Part shown: piece by piece, positions 13,313-23,886 of the stretch | Position numbering within the stretch: the stretch's first letter is position 1 | Layout of the letters: every line of letters starts with the position of its first letter | Origin: Amoebidium appalachense | Lineage: Eukaryota; Ichthyosporea | Assembly (NCBI GenBank): GCA_963693365.1 | Contig: CAVNZM010000016.1 | Span: 6,076,001-6,140,000, forward strand | DNA: 64,000 nt | Direction of reading: 5' to 3' | Translations under genes and position numbers: made by a program | The notes under the pieces: generated by a model | Database searches by the model: none | What the model was told of the DNA's origin: nothing | The model's input: the letters and a program-made list of their open reading frames with translations, nothing else

Positions 13313-14015
13313 GAACAACCCCGTCTCATCTTCGTTGTAGATGTCCTCTGGGTCAAACTGCTCCAGCTTCTTCTTCACCTCCGCGATGAGAGGTGCGACA
13401 TCCTCAATGATGGCGTCGACGTCACCACCCTGGCCATGCAGCCGCACCGCGTAGCCAATGCCGTACCGCTGCTTCCACAACGCGTACCACCCGTTGGAGG
13501 CCGCAAACTTGGCACCGAACCCTTTCTCTTCGGCGAATTGGCGTGCCTTCTCCTGCAGCAATGCACGCGAGACGGCAACGGGGGGCTTCATGCGGCGGCA
13601 GAGGTTGAAGTAGTCGTACACGGCTGCGTCAACCTCGGGGAACATGCCGTCATGGTCCTTCAGGCTTTCCCCTTTGCCAGCCGCGACGGCGGCGTGCACC
13701 TTGGCCCGCTTGGCTAGGATCTTGGTGATGGAGCCCTTGGAGAGATTGAACTCGCGCTCCAGGTTGGCATGGGTCTCGCCAGAATCCACCCGCTCAATGA
13801 TCTTTTGCCTTCGTGTTCATAGACACGGGCTGCTTCTTCTTGCGCGGTGCCTTTGCCACCGGGTCTGCGATGATAGGCACCCCATCGTTTGTGCAGGTGC
13901 TGGTGGAGATTTTGGACTTCATGGTCGCACTGAACAGTTTGACCTTGGTGCTGTTTTTGATACCCCTACCAGGCAAATGCCCGTTTTTCTTGGTGGTTTT
14001 CTTACTTTTGGCCAT
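13313..14015 (-). pseudogene. Pogo/Tigger-family transposase, frameshifted and 3'-truncated
   Basis: The frame opens at ATG 14015 with a basic stretch (MAKSKKTTKKNGHLPG). It shifts frame near 13795: a one-base change joins it to a continuous frame reading IIERVDSGETHANLEREF, the helix-turn-helix typical of Tigger and CENP-B proteins. A second HTH region (CENP-B/Tc5 type) follows, with RRMKPPVAVSRALLQEKARQ and KFAASNGWYALWKQRYGI. Then comes the start of the DDE domain, YNEDETGLF, which carries the first catalytic Asp. Straight after that the sequence becomes an A-rich tract on the coding strand and all homology ends, so the second D and the third acidic residue are missing. In intact members this enzyme cuts and pastes the element at TA. 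This copy cannot. Confidence 0.85.
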
Positions 14016-14215
14016 TTCGCTTAATAGCACAATGAGCTGGTGTGTGTGTAAAAACTGTAAATGCGTACGGTGCAAAAAAGTGCAGCCAAGTGTGGTCGGA
14101 GTCAGCTCGGAGCCTCGTGTGCGCATGCCAGAAGCACCCACTTAAATCTATGTAGCATCTGATTGGTCCAGCCCGCACCCATTATATACATTGGCATGTG
14201 CAGCCAGACTTAGGG

Positions 14216-14292
14216 GGAAAAAAAAAAAAAAAAAAAAAAAAAAAAGCGCCGGCCAGGATCGAACCCGCGGGGCGGGCGGGCGGGCGGGCGGG

Positions 14293-14340
<48 letters not shown>
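14216..14340. repeat. A-run, tRNA-like B box, (GGGC)n and long G run
   Basis: An A run of about 26 bp, then a segment whose minus strand reads GGGTTCGATCC (14256-14266), then GCGGGCGGGC repeats and a G homopolymer of more than 40 bp. All of this sits inside the transposon, between the transposase start and the right terminus. Confidence 0.7.
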
Positions 14341-14342
<2 letters not shown>

Positions 14343-14369
14343 GCTACAATCAAGGGTTGATATACCATG

Positions 14370-14395
14370 GGGTTGATATAACTGAGGCGCGCCTG
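14370..14395 (-). repeat. Right terminal inverted repeat of the pogo-like element
   Basis: It ends ...GGCGCGCCTG immediately before TA. It is the reverse complement of 12682-12707 with two mismatches. Confidence 0.88.
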
Positions 14396-14399
14396 TAGT

Positions 14400-15063
14400 C
14401 TACAGTGAATAGCTTTTAGAGTTTACAACCATTAAACAATCACGCCACGGAAATCAACAGGAAGACTTGTCTCGCGGAGAGTCGCCAGCTAAGTGCCAGT
14501 GGGAGGCTCGTCCGTCAGTCCGTTCAGTTGTGGTCATTTTCGATAGAGGGAAGGTCGCTTTTCGTTTCTTTGGCACAGGAAAAGCTTTTTTTCGTTCATT
14601 GGTTGCTCCGAGAGCCTTCGACTTGTATCTTGTTGTTGTCATGCGAGGCCCGAAATCCAAGGGTTAGGCTAGGTAATGGTGGCTTTGTATGTGGGATCTG
14701 AATGAATGTGGTTATAAATTTAGCGCTTTGTGCCAAGCGGGGATAAAGCGTGTGTGTACCGATGGCTTGAAACGGTAATCTAGGCTCTACTTGATTTTTT
14801 CCTCGATTGTCTCATATTATAATTACTTGTATGTTCTCAGAATCTATTGTTACGGTGAGTACAGCAGCAATTGTGCGGGCTCTGCCTGCCGGCTTTTTGG
14901 AGAGCAAGATGTGTTTTTTATTCAAGTACAAATATTTCTACGTTTTGTCAAAGGAGTCTTTCTGCCCGTCGCAACATAACGCAGGTCTGCAGTTACATCT
15001 TTGTCTTCGAATTCTTCTTGAACCTCTGGGCTTCCCCTCCCCCCCCCCCCCCCCCCCCCCCCA

Positions 15064-15094
<31 letters not shown>

Positions 15095-15428
15095 TTCCCC
15101 CCCCCCCCCCCCCCCCCCGCACCGCTGCCGCGCCCTCCTCCTACCCCTCTTCTGTGGCCTGGCCCCACTCAGCCAGCACTGGCACTATGGTTGTGGTCAA
15201 GGACAGCATCACTTTAAAGCTCATGTCGCGTTTTTCAACTTTAACTTCTCCCTTCTCTGCCTCGCCCAGCCAGGATGCTGCACTTCAACTAGATCACCAA
15301 GCTTCCCAATAATTACCCCTCCCCTCCCTCCCTCCCCCCCCCCCCCCCTCCCCCCTCCCTCCCTCCCTCCCTCCCTCCCTCCCTCCCTCCCTCCCTCCCT
15401 CCCTCCCTCCCTCCCTCCCTCCCTCCCT

Positions 15429-15487
<59 letters not shown>

Positions 15488-16250
15488 CCCCCCCCCCCCC
15501 CCCCCTGCCCTCTCTCGCTCGCTATCCCGCCTCTCCCCCTCTCACTCTTTCTAGAGAGTTTACCCACTCCCCCCCACCCACCCACCCTTCCATCCCTGGC
15601 CCAGGCTTTGGAAGCCCCGGCGAGCCACTACCGTCTGTTTTTGTTTTTGTTCAAGCAACAGCAGACCTGTGTTTAGCATACCAGCCGTTGTGCAGTACCA
15701 CCTTTGTACAGCGGAGGAGCTCTTTTTAGCCTTTTGCTTTTGAACATTCAGAGTGGGTTCTGCCTCCCTCCCCTATTATGTGTCCAAATGATTTCACCAC
15801 CTTTCTGATGCCAAATATCCTTCTCCCTGCATCCTCCCCCCCTCACTCTCTCCCCCCGGTGCCCACCTTCAAAATGAACGGATGGAGCGCAATCTCTGGG
15901 TATGCCAGTCGGTGATATATGTCAGGGGTGTGTGGGTGTGTGTGTGTGGGGGGGGGGGGGGGGGGGGGGGGAGGCAACATAAGAACGAACACTTCTTTCT
16001 GGAGGGGCTGGCAACGGATCATCCGAGGGAGCCCCGACGTAACTCTAGTGACTGCCCAGATAGGTGGGTGGCCTTCACACCCCTGGCCAGCATGCGTATA
16101 GACAGGCAGGTTGTGGCTGGGGTCAGGGTGTGGGGCCGGAGAGCTCCGGCCAGCATGGGGTTGCTGAATGTCAAGTTAGAGATGTGCATTTATATGTGGT
16201 GGTGGTGGTTGTGGTTGTGTGCGTGTGTTGTATTTTGTTTGTGTGTGTGT

Positions 16251-16284
<34 letters not shown>

Positions 16285-16560
16285 GAGGAGGAGGGGGGCA
16301 GGGCTCTACCCACGGTGATCATGTTACAGCCTATCACAGTTCATGGAGGGAATGTGTGCTGTTTTGCTATTCACACGCAGCCTACAGTGGAGTGGGGAGG
16401 TCCGGCTGACTTAGGGAAAAATGCTGTCTCGCCTTGGTCCATTATAATACACTGGTCACTTATTGCATGTGATTACTAACACCGAGCCGGTCAGGTGCCC
16501 TCCTCCTCCCCCTCCCCTCCCCTCCCTCCCTCCCCCCTCCCCTCCCCCCCCCGTACCTTC
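14400..16560. other. Region with repeats and only weak coding-like stretches
   Basis: No gene can be assigned. Two short stretches look coding. On the plus strand, about 15174-15311, the frame includes GTMVVVKDSITLKLMS and ends in a stop at about 15311, preceded by a CACTCAG acceptor-like site. On the minus strand, about 15030-14922, the frame includes VQEEFEDKDVTADLRYVATG. The two conflict in strand and have no traceable partner exons. A (CCCT)n and (CT)n array fills 15318-15505, and G runs lie at 15948 and 16250. Confidence 0.4.
15318..15505. repeat. (CCCT)n and (CT)n array
   Basis: About 85 bp of CCCT tetranucleotides followed by about 50 bp of CT dinucleotides and a C run. The coding role of the flanks is unclear. 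Confidence 0.95.
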
Positions 16561-16713
16561 GGCTTCTATGCGCATATGCCCGAAAAAAAATATACCAGGG
16601 CCTTACTTAAACCTTCGTAAATTATGGCATACAATTTCCATACGTGTTTTGTGGGCAGCACAGAAATCCAAGTTCACTTCAAGTACAGGTTCATGCGTTT
16701 TCTTGTACTGTAT

Positions 16714-17646
16714 CTATGAAACTTGCAGCGCTGCCAACAGCGCAGTAACGGCCTGCTCCTCCCCTGCACTTTTAAACGCCCGCAGCATAATATCATACGT
16801 AACAAGATCTGGTTTCAATCCCTCCTTGTGCATGTCAACAAGCAGGACCTTCATGCTCTCTAAATCCTCCTGTTGTGCATATGCAACAAGAAGGCTATTG
16901 TACGTGACCACATCAAACATGACTAACTTTCGTGCGTTTTTCGCTACCTCCTTCACTGAATCATATTCCTTGGCTGCGGTCAACACCTTGATGAGCGCGT
17001 TGTAGATGGGAGCGGTAGGCCTGATGCCACGCAGCCTCATGTCTTCCATGATAGTCTTGGCGAGTTCAATGTTTTTGGTGTAGCAGCAAGATTGCAGCAG
17101 TGACGAGTAAATGTAGTCGTTTGGAGCTATGCCTCTGTTGCACATGTCTTGGAAAAGCTCCCACGCCCAGTTGTCTGAACACAGACGTAATATAACGGAG
17201 AAATGAAAAACATTCGCGCTGTTTCGCTGTCTCAACTGGTCAAACAGCCTCCACGCCTCCTGCTTCTTCCCCTTCGAAACCAAATAGCGTAGTTGGTGTG
17301 TGATGAGACGAGGGTCGGAGGTCGCTCTTACCGGTGTGTAAATTCTTTTTTCCTTGTCTGGGTAAGCTTTTTGTGCACTGGTGAAGTCAACTTTTAGATA
17401 ATTCGGGTGTAAAGGTGGGGTTTCTTGTGTGTGTGTTACGGAGGGCGGTGGGATTTCTTGTGTGTCTGTTACAGAAAGCGAAGGAATAGAGGCAGAGGTG
17501 CTTGCATGTGATAGGAGTCTTTGTTGGGTACGAAGGAACGTGTGTGTATGTGTTCGTGTCTGCGTTGTGTGTGCGTGTGCGCTTCTTGTTAGCAGCGAAA
17601 AAGCACACCGAGACAGGTGGCTCGAGGGCCTTAGCGCGGAATACAT
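16714..17646 (-). CDS. Pentatricopeptide repeat (PPR) protein, likely mitochondrial
   Basis: A single uninterrupted frame of 310 aa. Residues 1-50 are rich in Arg, Ser and Leu with no acidic residues (MYSALRPSSHLSRCAF), as in mitochondrial presequences. Residues about 115-308 contain five to six PPR units, for example FHFSVILRLCSDNWAWELF, YIYSSLLQSCCYTKNIELA, PIYNALIKVLTAAKEYDS, VTYNSLLVAYAQQEDLESM and VTYDIMLRAFKSAGEEQAV. Several end in the canonical G-(I/L)-x-P. PPR proteins bind organellar RNA in a sequence-specific way and act in its processing, stability or translation. No extra catalytic domain (SMR, DYW, PRORP) is visible. The presequence contains Thr-His runs from CA-type sequence, so microsatellite DNA reaches into coding sequence here. 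The gene lacks introns, unlike its neighbours. Confidence 0.82.
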   Translation of the reverse strand: MYSALRPSSHLSRCAFSLLTRSAHAHTTQTRTHTHTFLRTQQRLLSHASTSASIPSLSVTDTQEIPPPSVTHTQETPPLHPNYLKVDFTSAQKAYPDKEKRIYTPVRATSDPRLITHQLRYLVSKGKKQEAWRLFDQLRQRNSANVFHFSVILRLCSDNWAWELFQDMCNRGIAPNDYIYSSLLQSCCYTKNIELAKTIMEDMRLRGIRPTAPIYNALIKVLTAAKEYDSVKEVAKNARKLVMFDVVTYNSLLVAYAQQEDLESMKVLLVDMHKEGLKPDLVTYDIMLRAFKSAGEEQAVTALLAALQVS

Positions 17647-17649
17647 GCT

Positions 17650-18410
17650 CTATGCAGATTGGGGCACCTTACAAGTCATTCAGCACTTTTCAACCCCTAC
17701 TGAGCTCTGTAATCTTTCACGCCCAACATCCCAGACCTGTATGTATGCCATGCACATGACCATCATGATGCCTTGACCTGCCTGAGTGTAAGTGGCAGAC
17801 ACAACGCGTCCTGGGATGGGCATGCACGCCGAAGCGAACCGTTTGCGCAAACACTCCTCGCCGACCCGCCGGCGCCTTGTCTGTTGGAGGCTTGATTCAG
17901 TTTTTGGACCTACAAAGAAACGGAGAGTAGTTCCTGTTTGCACTTCCCTGTGTTAGTGAGATTGGTTGGCAGTTTTTATAACACAAGTTGGACGCCACAG
18001 TGTGCAGCTACCCCAAAGAAGGATTGAGTTTCAAAGACAGTTGCATGAGGTGCATGGCCATGGATGATGGCTTCACTGTCTCCCACTGATGCCTGCTGCA
18101 TGCTGCCATGGGGAGAGATGCGTTTTTAAATGCTGCTGAAGCCGCATAACAAAAAAAAAAAGACATACGGTGATGCCTAGAAAGAAAAAAAAAGACATAC
18201 GGTGATGCCTAGAAAGACATATCAAGACAATGTCAAGGTCCCTATTATCAACACACCATCGGCAAATATACCGTCGGAATCCGTATGGCATTGTGTACGT
18301 ACATGTGCACCCCCCATGTCCCCTCCCCCCCCCCCCCCCCCTTCCCGGCCCCCCGCCCTCGCCTCCCCCCTCCCCCCCCCCGTTTCCCTCCCCCCCCGCC
18401 CCACTCTCTA
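17650..18410. other. No assignable gene; short direct repeat
   Basis: A minus-strand open stretch of 87 codons (17943-17680) lacks an ATG at its start and matches nothing I know. At about 18150-18222 a 33-bp unit containing GACATACGGTGATGCCTAG is directly repeated, together with its preceding A run. Confidence 0.4.
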
Positions 18411-18459
18411 CCTCTATCCCTTGATACCTTCCAATTTTTGCCTGAGGGATTCGCTCAAA

Positions 18460-18610
18460 GTGTGGGGGGGGGGGGAGGGGGGAGGGGGGGGGGGGGGGGG
18501 GAGGGGAGAGGTGCGGGTGAGGTGGGGGGGGGGGGATTTTTGGGGGAGGGGAAGAGGGGGGGGGTTCTTATTTTTATTTATTTTTTTTTTTTGGGGGGGG
18601 GGGGGGGTTA
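18460..18610. repeat. G-rich tract with interruptions
   Basis: G homopolymers separated by GAGG, GATTTTTGG and T-run segments on the plus strand. Confidence 0.9.
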
Positions 18611-18628
18611 CCACAAGGAAGCACTTAC

Positions 18629-18685
18629 GTGTGTCTCGTAGAACTGAGCAACTTGAAAAACCCACATGATACGCCTAGCTGACAC
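18629..18685 (-). CDS. Possible internal exon, gene unknown
   Basis: Between a GATAG acceptor and a strong GTAAGT donor lies an open 19-codon stretch, VSARRIMWVFQVAQFYETH, phase 0 at both ends. A possible next exon lies near 18456-18430. I cannot trace the rest of the gene and do not recognise it. Confidence 0.3.
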
Positions 18686-19351
18686 CTATCAAGAGGGTGG
18701 TGAGTGGCAGCTTTATATTGAAAAGGTAACCTGTGCTTCGAATTCGAGTGAGATCTTCCCCTTTTCCCCCTCTCCCCCCATCCCCCCCATCCCCCCCCCC
18801 CCCCCCCCCACCACCACCACCACCACAAAAAACAACAACAACTCATATAGCACCATGCGCACCACAGACTAAAACTAAGGTCAGTCACCATGTGATTGTA
18901 TCGTTGACCATATCCGGTCGATCTGGGGGGATTCCATCACCTACCGCCTTCAAATTTTAAATTCGCACCATATGGCATGTGGGCCCAAAAATCCTAATAA
19001 CAAACAATTGAATATATATCCTACTAGGCTTATTCGGAAGTACATTTACATTAGATTTCGTGCGTCACTCACGGGCCAAGCAGGGGGGAGGGGGGGGGGG
19101 GGGGGAGAGCGGGGGGAAGGGGGGGAGGGGGAGGGGGGTTAGGTCATCATTTTTGAGCATTTTTGGCACAGGGACTACCCATTCCGACAGAAAAGAACAT
19201 TGATGACCATCCCCCCCCCTCCACTCCCCCCACCTCCTGTGACCCCCCCCCCCTCCCTCCCCCCCCCTGGCCCCCAACCGCCACCACCATCATACCAGAT
19301 CCCCTCCACCCCCGTCCCCCCGTCCACAAACACGTGCGTGCACAGGGCACG

Positions 19352-19353
19352 TG

Positions 19354-19384
<31 letters not shown>

Positions 19385-19385
19385 G

Positions 19386-19458
<73 letters not shown>

Positions 19459-19531
19459 GCACATGTGTACACACACACGCACACGTTCCGATGATCACAC
19501 ACAAAAAAATGCAAGTTGCACACGATATATA

Positions 19532-19585
<54 letters not shown>

Positions 19586-19631
19586 CACATACACACATCC
19601 ACACACAACGCACACATCACATACACACATC

Positions 19632-19692
<61 letters not shown>

Positions 19693-19762
19693 CACGTACA
19701 CACATCCACAGACACACACAGAGAGAGACACAGACACACACGCACACACACATTAACCTGCT
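19352..19762. repeat. Multiple (CA)n arrays
   Basis: Three CA arrays (about 19360-19458, 19536-19585, 19634-19691) separated by short unique segments that include a repeated CATCACATACACACATC motif. Confidence 0.95.
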
Positions 19763-20159
19763 ACATCGGGTCATTCCTTGATCATAATGACGTTGAGAAT
19801 TTGCTGCGGAGGAAAGGAGGGAGGGGGGTGGGGTGGGGGGGGTGGTGGGGGGAGGGGAGGGGGGGGGGGAGGGGGGGGCTGGGGGCAAGCGTAGAAAGTT
19901 CGGCCACAATAAATACACGACGAATGGGTTGAAGGCAGTTTGCCTGGTTGTCTCCCTAAACAGAGGACAAAAACTGAGGAACTAAGAGGGGAAGGCGAGG
20001 GCCGAGGGGGAGGGGGGACGGATATAGAATAGGCCAAATGTGTGACATTGGGGCAAAGGTCAGTGGGGGTGGATACTCCATATCGTTGGTGTAGCACTCT
20101 CCACTGTAACACACGGGGGGAGGGGAGGAGAATGGGGAGGGGAAGGGGGAAGGGAAGGG

Positions 20160-20391
20160 GATGGAGAGCGGGACTCGAATTTCTCTAATCGCCACAGGTA
20201 AGGTATTGACTCGCAAGTCCCCAATCCTGGCTTCCACAGAATTTCCCTTTACACTATGTATCGGTGGCGACATACACGTCAAACCCCTCCCTCTCCCCCT
20301 CCCCATCCCCCCTCCCCCTCCCCCCCTCCCCTCCCCCCCCCCCCCCCCCCGCTCCCCGCCCTCCCCTCCTTGCCTACCCCCTCCCCCCCAA

Positions 20392-20427
<36 letters not shown>

Positions 20428-20945
20428 CCACACAAACACGCATGCACACACACACACACACACACGCACCTACCCAACCCTACCCCTCTTCCCTTCCAAA
20501 ACCCCCACTACCACCACCACCCCCTGCTGAGCCTTCTATGTAGAGCCTCGTCCTCTCTCATCCCCACTGCCAAACCTCAAACCACACCTTCGATCCTTCC
20601 CTTGTCCAACCCCCTACGTTACTACGCCCCGGCACACACACACACACACACACACAGGTCTCCTCATACAGGCCGGTGGAATCTGATGATGACTCATCCC
20701 GTGACCCATCGGTTGTCACCATACATAGGCAAACCCAATCATTCATCACGGTCAAGGCTTATGAACAGCAGCCCCCCCCCCCCCCCCCCCCCCCCCACCC
20801 ACCCACCCACCCACCCATCCCACCCCCCGCCTCCCTCCCTCCCACCCCCTCCCACCCCCCCACCCCCCCCTTCCCTCTCCTCCACCATTCCCCAGTGGAC
20901 AATATGAGCTTGGAGCAGATTTCCGATGGTAATGGCAGGGTAAGG
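20160..20945. other. Coding-like cluster of uncertain strand
   Basis: Several short stretches look like exons but the strands conflict. On the minus strand, about 20249-20170, the frame reads VKGNSVEARIGDLRVNTLP and continues in frame, and a well-formed polypyrimidine acceptor ends at about 20108. On the plus strand there are strong donors (CACAG|GTAAGG at about 20198 and GCAGG|GTAAGG at 20940), a stretch encoding RPVESDDDSSRDPSVVTIHR at about 20670-20730, and another encoding VDNMSLEQISDGNGR before 20940. I cannot decide between one plus-strand gene and pieces of a minus-strand gene, and I recognise no family. Confidence 0.25.
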
Positions 20946-21125
20946 CTAATCATGGCATAGTGCAGATTTATAGCGAATATTTATGGTGAATTTCTAGAAG
21001 CTGGGGTATGTGCAGCCGCTGAGCAAAACCGATAGAAAAGAATAAAAGAAGAGGAGAGGAATGTTTGGTCGATTGCTCTGAGTGTAAGTGCTTTGAGAGC
21101 ATTCAGAGACTTGGTTGGGTGGTGG

Positions 21126-21235
21126 TGCGTGCCTGTGTGTGCGTGTGTGTGTGTGTGTGCGTTTGTGTGTGTGTGTGTGTGTGCGCGTGCGCGTGTGTGT
21201 GTGTGTGTACACGTGTGTGTGTGTGTGTGTGTGTG

Positions 21236-21272
<37 letters not shown>

Positions 21273-21331
21273 ACATGTGTGTGTGTGCTCGCGCGTGTGT
21301 ATGTGTGTATGTGTGTGCACATGTGTGTGTA

Positions 21332-21390
<59 letters not shown>

Positions 21391-21553
21391 ACGTGTGTGT
21401 GTACACATGTGTGTGTGTGTGTGTGCGCGCGCGCGCGTATTTGTGTGTGTGTGTGTGCACATGTGTGTGTGTGTGTGTGTGTGTGTTTGTCTGTGTGTGT
21501 GTGTGCATGTGTGCATGTGTGTGCGCGTGTATATGTGTGTGTGTGTGTATGTG
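21126..21553. repeat. Long compound (TG)n array
   Basis: More than 400 bp of TG dinucleotides broken by CG-rich alternating segments (GCGCGCGCGC at about 21425) and ACACGTGT palindromes. It is strongly alternating purine-pyrimidine. Confidence 0.95.
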
Positions 21554-21833
21554 TTTGCAATGGGGGAAAGGAGGTGAAGAGAGGGAAGGGGCGGGGAGGA
21601 GTAGGGGGAAGGGGGGGGGGGGGGGGGGGGGGGGGAGGCTTAAGGGACGTGGATGTGGAAACACCCCCTACTTCCAACACCGTATGATAGTTGACAAAAG
21701 AGATGAATGGAGTACACGAAGGGGGGAGGGACGGCAGGCAGAGTGTGTGTGTGTGTTCGGTTGGGGGGTGGGGGTGGGATGGTGGTGAGGAAGGGAGGGG
21801 GGGGGGGGGGGGGGGGTGGGGGGGAAGGGGGGG

Positions 21834-21871
<38 letters not shown>

Positions 21872-22175
21872 GGGAAGATAAGTGAGATGCCTTATAACTG
21901 TGTAGTAAGAATGAGTAAGTGCAGTCCAGAAATGAAAACGAAAACCTTGCGTGGCATGCCGCAGGCATATGGATGAAACGGCACGAACATACACACACAC
22001 GTGTGCATGCTCACACACACATGCATGAACATGCACACGTATACAGTCACATCATTACATGGCACACAAAGTGCAAAGTGCACCTTGTGTTGAGGACCAT
22101 AGAGTGATGGTGTGGTGGGTATAGCATAACGGATGCAGTAGGGGATGGATATGCATATTGGGTGTGGTGTATACG

Positions 22176-22188
<13 letters not shown>

Positions 22189-22222
<34 letters not shown>

Positions 22223-22231
22223 TGCCTGTCT

Positions 22232-22310
<79 letters not shown>

Positions 22311-22312
22311 TG
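22189..22312. repeat. (TG)n microsatellite
   Basis: About 120 bp of TG dinucleotides with a short CTGCCTGTC interruption, followed by a CG-rich alternating segment and a G run. Confidence 0.95.
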
Positions 22313-22584
22313 TGCGCGCGCGCGTGCGCGAGAGTGTGTGTGTGGTAGTGGTGGTGGTGGGGGGGGGGGGGGGGGGGGGGGGGGTTGGGTCTGGTGTATT
22401 GTTATGTGCAGAACGAGCTGAAATCAGCCCTCAAAAATGTCTTCCCCCCCCCCCCCCCCCCCCCAAAAGACACACGTGCGTGCGTGCACACCGTAGCACA
22501 CGCATTTAATTTACACAACACCCATAACCCCTCCTAAGGCGTTAGATCTATGTGCATCCACCCAACCATAGCAAAAAAATTCTG

Positions 22585-23115
22585 CAGAGTATCTGTGCGC
22601 TGAATATCCATGTGTGCAGAATATCCTTGTGCCCAGATTAATGGTGTTCTGAATATCTATGTGTAGAATATCCTTGTGCCCAGATTAATGGTGTTCTGGA
22701 TATCTATGTATAGAATATCCTTGTGCCCAGATTAATGTTGTTCTGAATATCTATGTGTAGAATATCCTTGTGCCCAGATTAACGGTGTTCTGAATATCTA
22801 TGTATAGAATATCCTTGTGCCCACATTAATGGTGTTCTGAATATCTGTGTGTAGAATATCGTTGTGCCCAGATTATCTGTGTTCTGAATATCTGTGTGCA
22901 GAATATCCTTGTGCCCAGATTAATGGTGTTCTGAATATCTGTGTGTAGAATATCCGTGTGTGCAGATTATATGTGTTCTGAATATCTGTGTGTAGAATAT
23001 CCGTGTGCGCAGATTATCTGTGTTCTGAATATGTGTGCGTAGAATATCCGTGTGTGCGGAATATCTCTGTGCAGAGCATCTGTGTGCAGAATGTCTGTGT
23101 GCAGAAAATCTCGTT
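22585..23115. repeat. 47-bp minisatellite, about 9-10 copies
   Basis: Tandem copies of a unit running GAATATCTATGTGTAGAATA, then TCCTTGTGCCCAGATTAATG, then GTGTTCT. Copies on the left are nearly identical. To the right they degrade into a shorter period of about 15 bp (GAATATCTGTGTGCA-like), which suggests that the 47-bp unit grew out of a simpler repeat. Confidence 0.9.
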
Positions 23116-23369
23116 GTGTATGTGTGTGTGTGCGTGCGCGTGCGTGTGTATGTACGTGCAAACGCCCCCATGCATGTGTGTGTAGACCTGTGTGTGTGTG
23201 CGTATTGATGTGCGTGTATGTGTGCATGCGTGTGCTCAAGCATGCACGTAGTACGTTGCGGTGTGTGTGTATGTGTGCGTGCACGTGTAAGCGTGCAGTA
23301 CACCTGGGAGTGTGTACATGTGTGTGAGTGGCAGCAATGTGTGTGTGCCCGGGAGAGGGAGAGGGGTAA

Positions 23370-23405
<36 letters not shown>

Positions 23406-23615
23406 TAGGGGCGGTGGGTGGGAGGGGTGGGAAAGAGAGAGAAACAGGGGACGCGGCGGGGAGAGGAGTGGCCAAGAGCGAGAGAGTAGGGTATTGCGCT
23501 CTGGGCAGGTATATGTGTGTGTTGTGTGTGTGCACGTTTTTCCTTTTTTCTTTCGTTTTCTTTCCCCCTTCCTCTCTCCCTTTTCTCTCTCTCTCCGTAT
23601 GTTTACGTTTGTGTG

Positions 23616-23618
23616 TGT

Positions 23619-23664
<46 letters not shown>

Positions 23665-23697
23665 GGGGGGGAGGGGGGGGGGGGGGGGGGGGGGGGC
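23616..23697. repeat. Long interrupted G run
   Basis: About 75 bp of G with three single A interruptions. Confidence 0.95.
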
Positions 23698-23698
23698 T

Positions 23699-23886
23699 AC
23701 TAGGGTATCATCGAAGTGGACTACCATTTTTCGGGGTTCCACACAACTCAAATCTGTTATTCCTAGGGTCATTCTCCACCCATTTATTGTAACCGGATTC
23801 TTTAGAAAACCAGCAAGTTTGGGCCAGCCAGACTCCATGACAGCGATATAACATGCGATTGATGGATTGCCCAAACTTTCTAACAT
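23699..23886 (-). other. Open stretch of about 63 codons, unrecognised
   Basis: An ATG-started frame (MLESLGNPSIACYIAVMESG and onward, including VTINGWRMTLGITDLSCVEP) runs into a C-rich (coding sense) tract. Composition looks coding, but there is no family match and no clear splice sites. The AT-rich 23.9-24.24 kb stretch upstream holds nothing I recognise. Confidence 0.25.

Larger units (their letters stand above)
12682..14395 (-). mobile_element. Pogo/Tigger-like DNA transposon with TIRs and TA target duplication
   Basis: The two ends form a 26-bp inverted repeat with two mismatches. The left end begins CAGGCGCGACTCGG and runs to 12707. The right end, at 14370-14395, reads CAGGCGCGCCTCAG on the other strand. 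Both continue as GTTATATCAACCC. The element is flanked by TA on both sides (12680-12681 and 14396-14397), the target duplication expected for the Tc1/mariner/pogo superfamily. Inside is a CENP-B-type transposase on the minus strand that is frameshifted and truncated. A subterminal GTTGCTACAA(G/T)CAAGGGTTGATATA motif occurs near both ends (12723 and 14340). At 1714 bp with a broken transposase, this copy is non-autonomous. Confidence 0.88.

Noticed and set aside
15313-15585. Arg/Glu-rich minus-strand protein
   Set aside because: It is a translation of (CT)n and (CCCT)n repeats.
17680-17943. Small gene upstream of the PPR gene
   Set aside because: There is no ATG start, no recognisable motif and no splice evidence.
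22585-23115. CRISPR array
   Set aside because: The repeats are directly adjacent with no spacers, the units diverge gradually, and the genome is eukaryotic.
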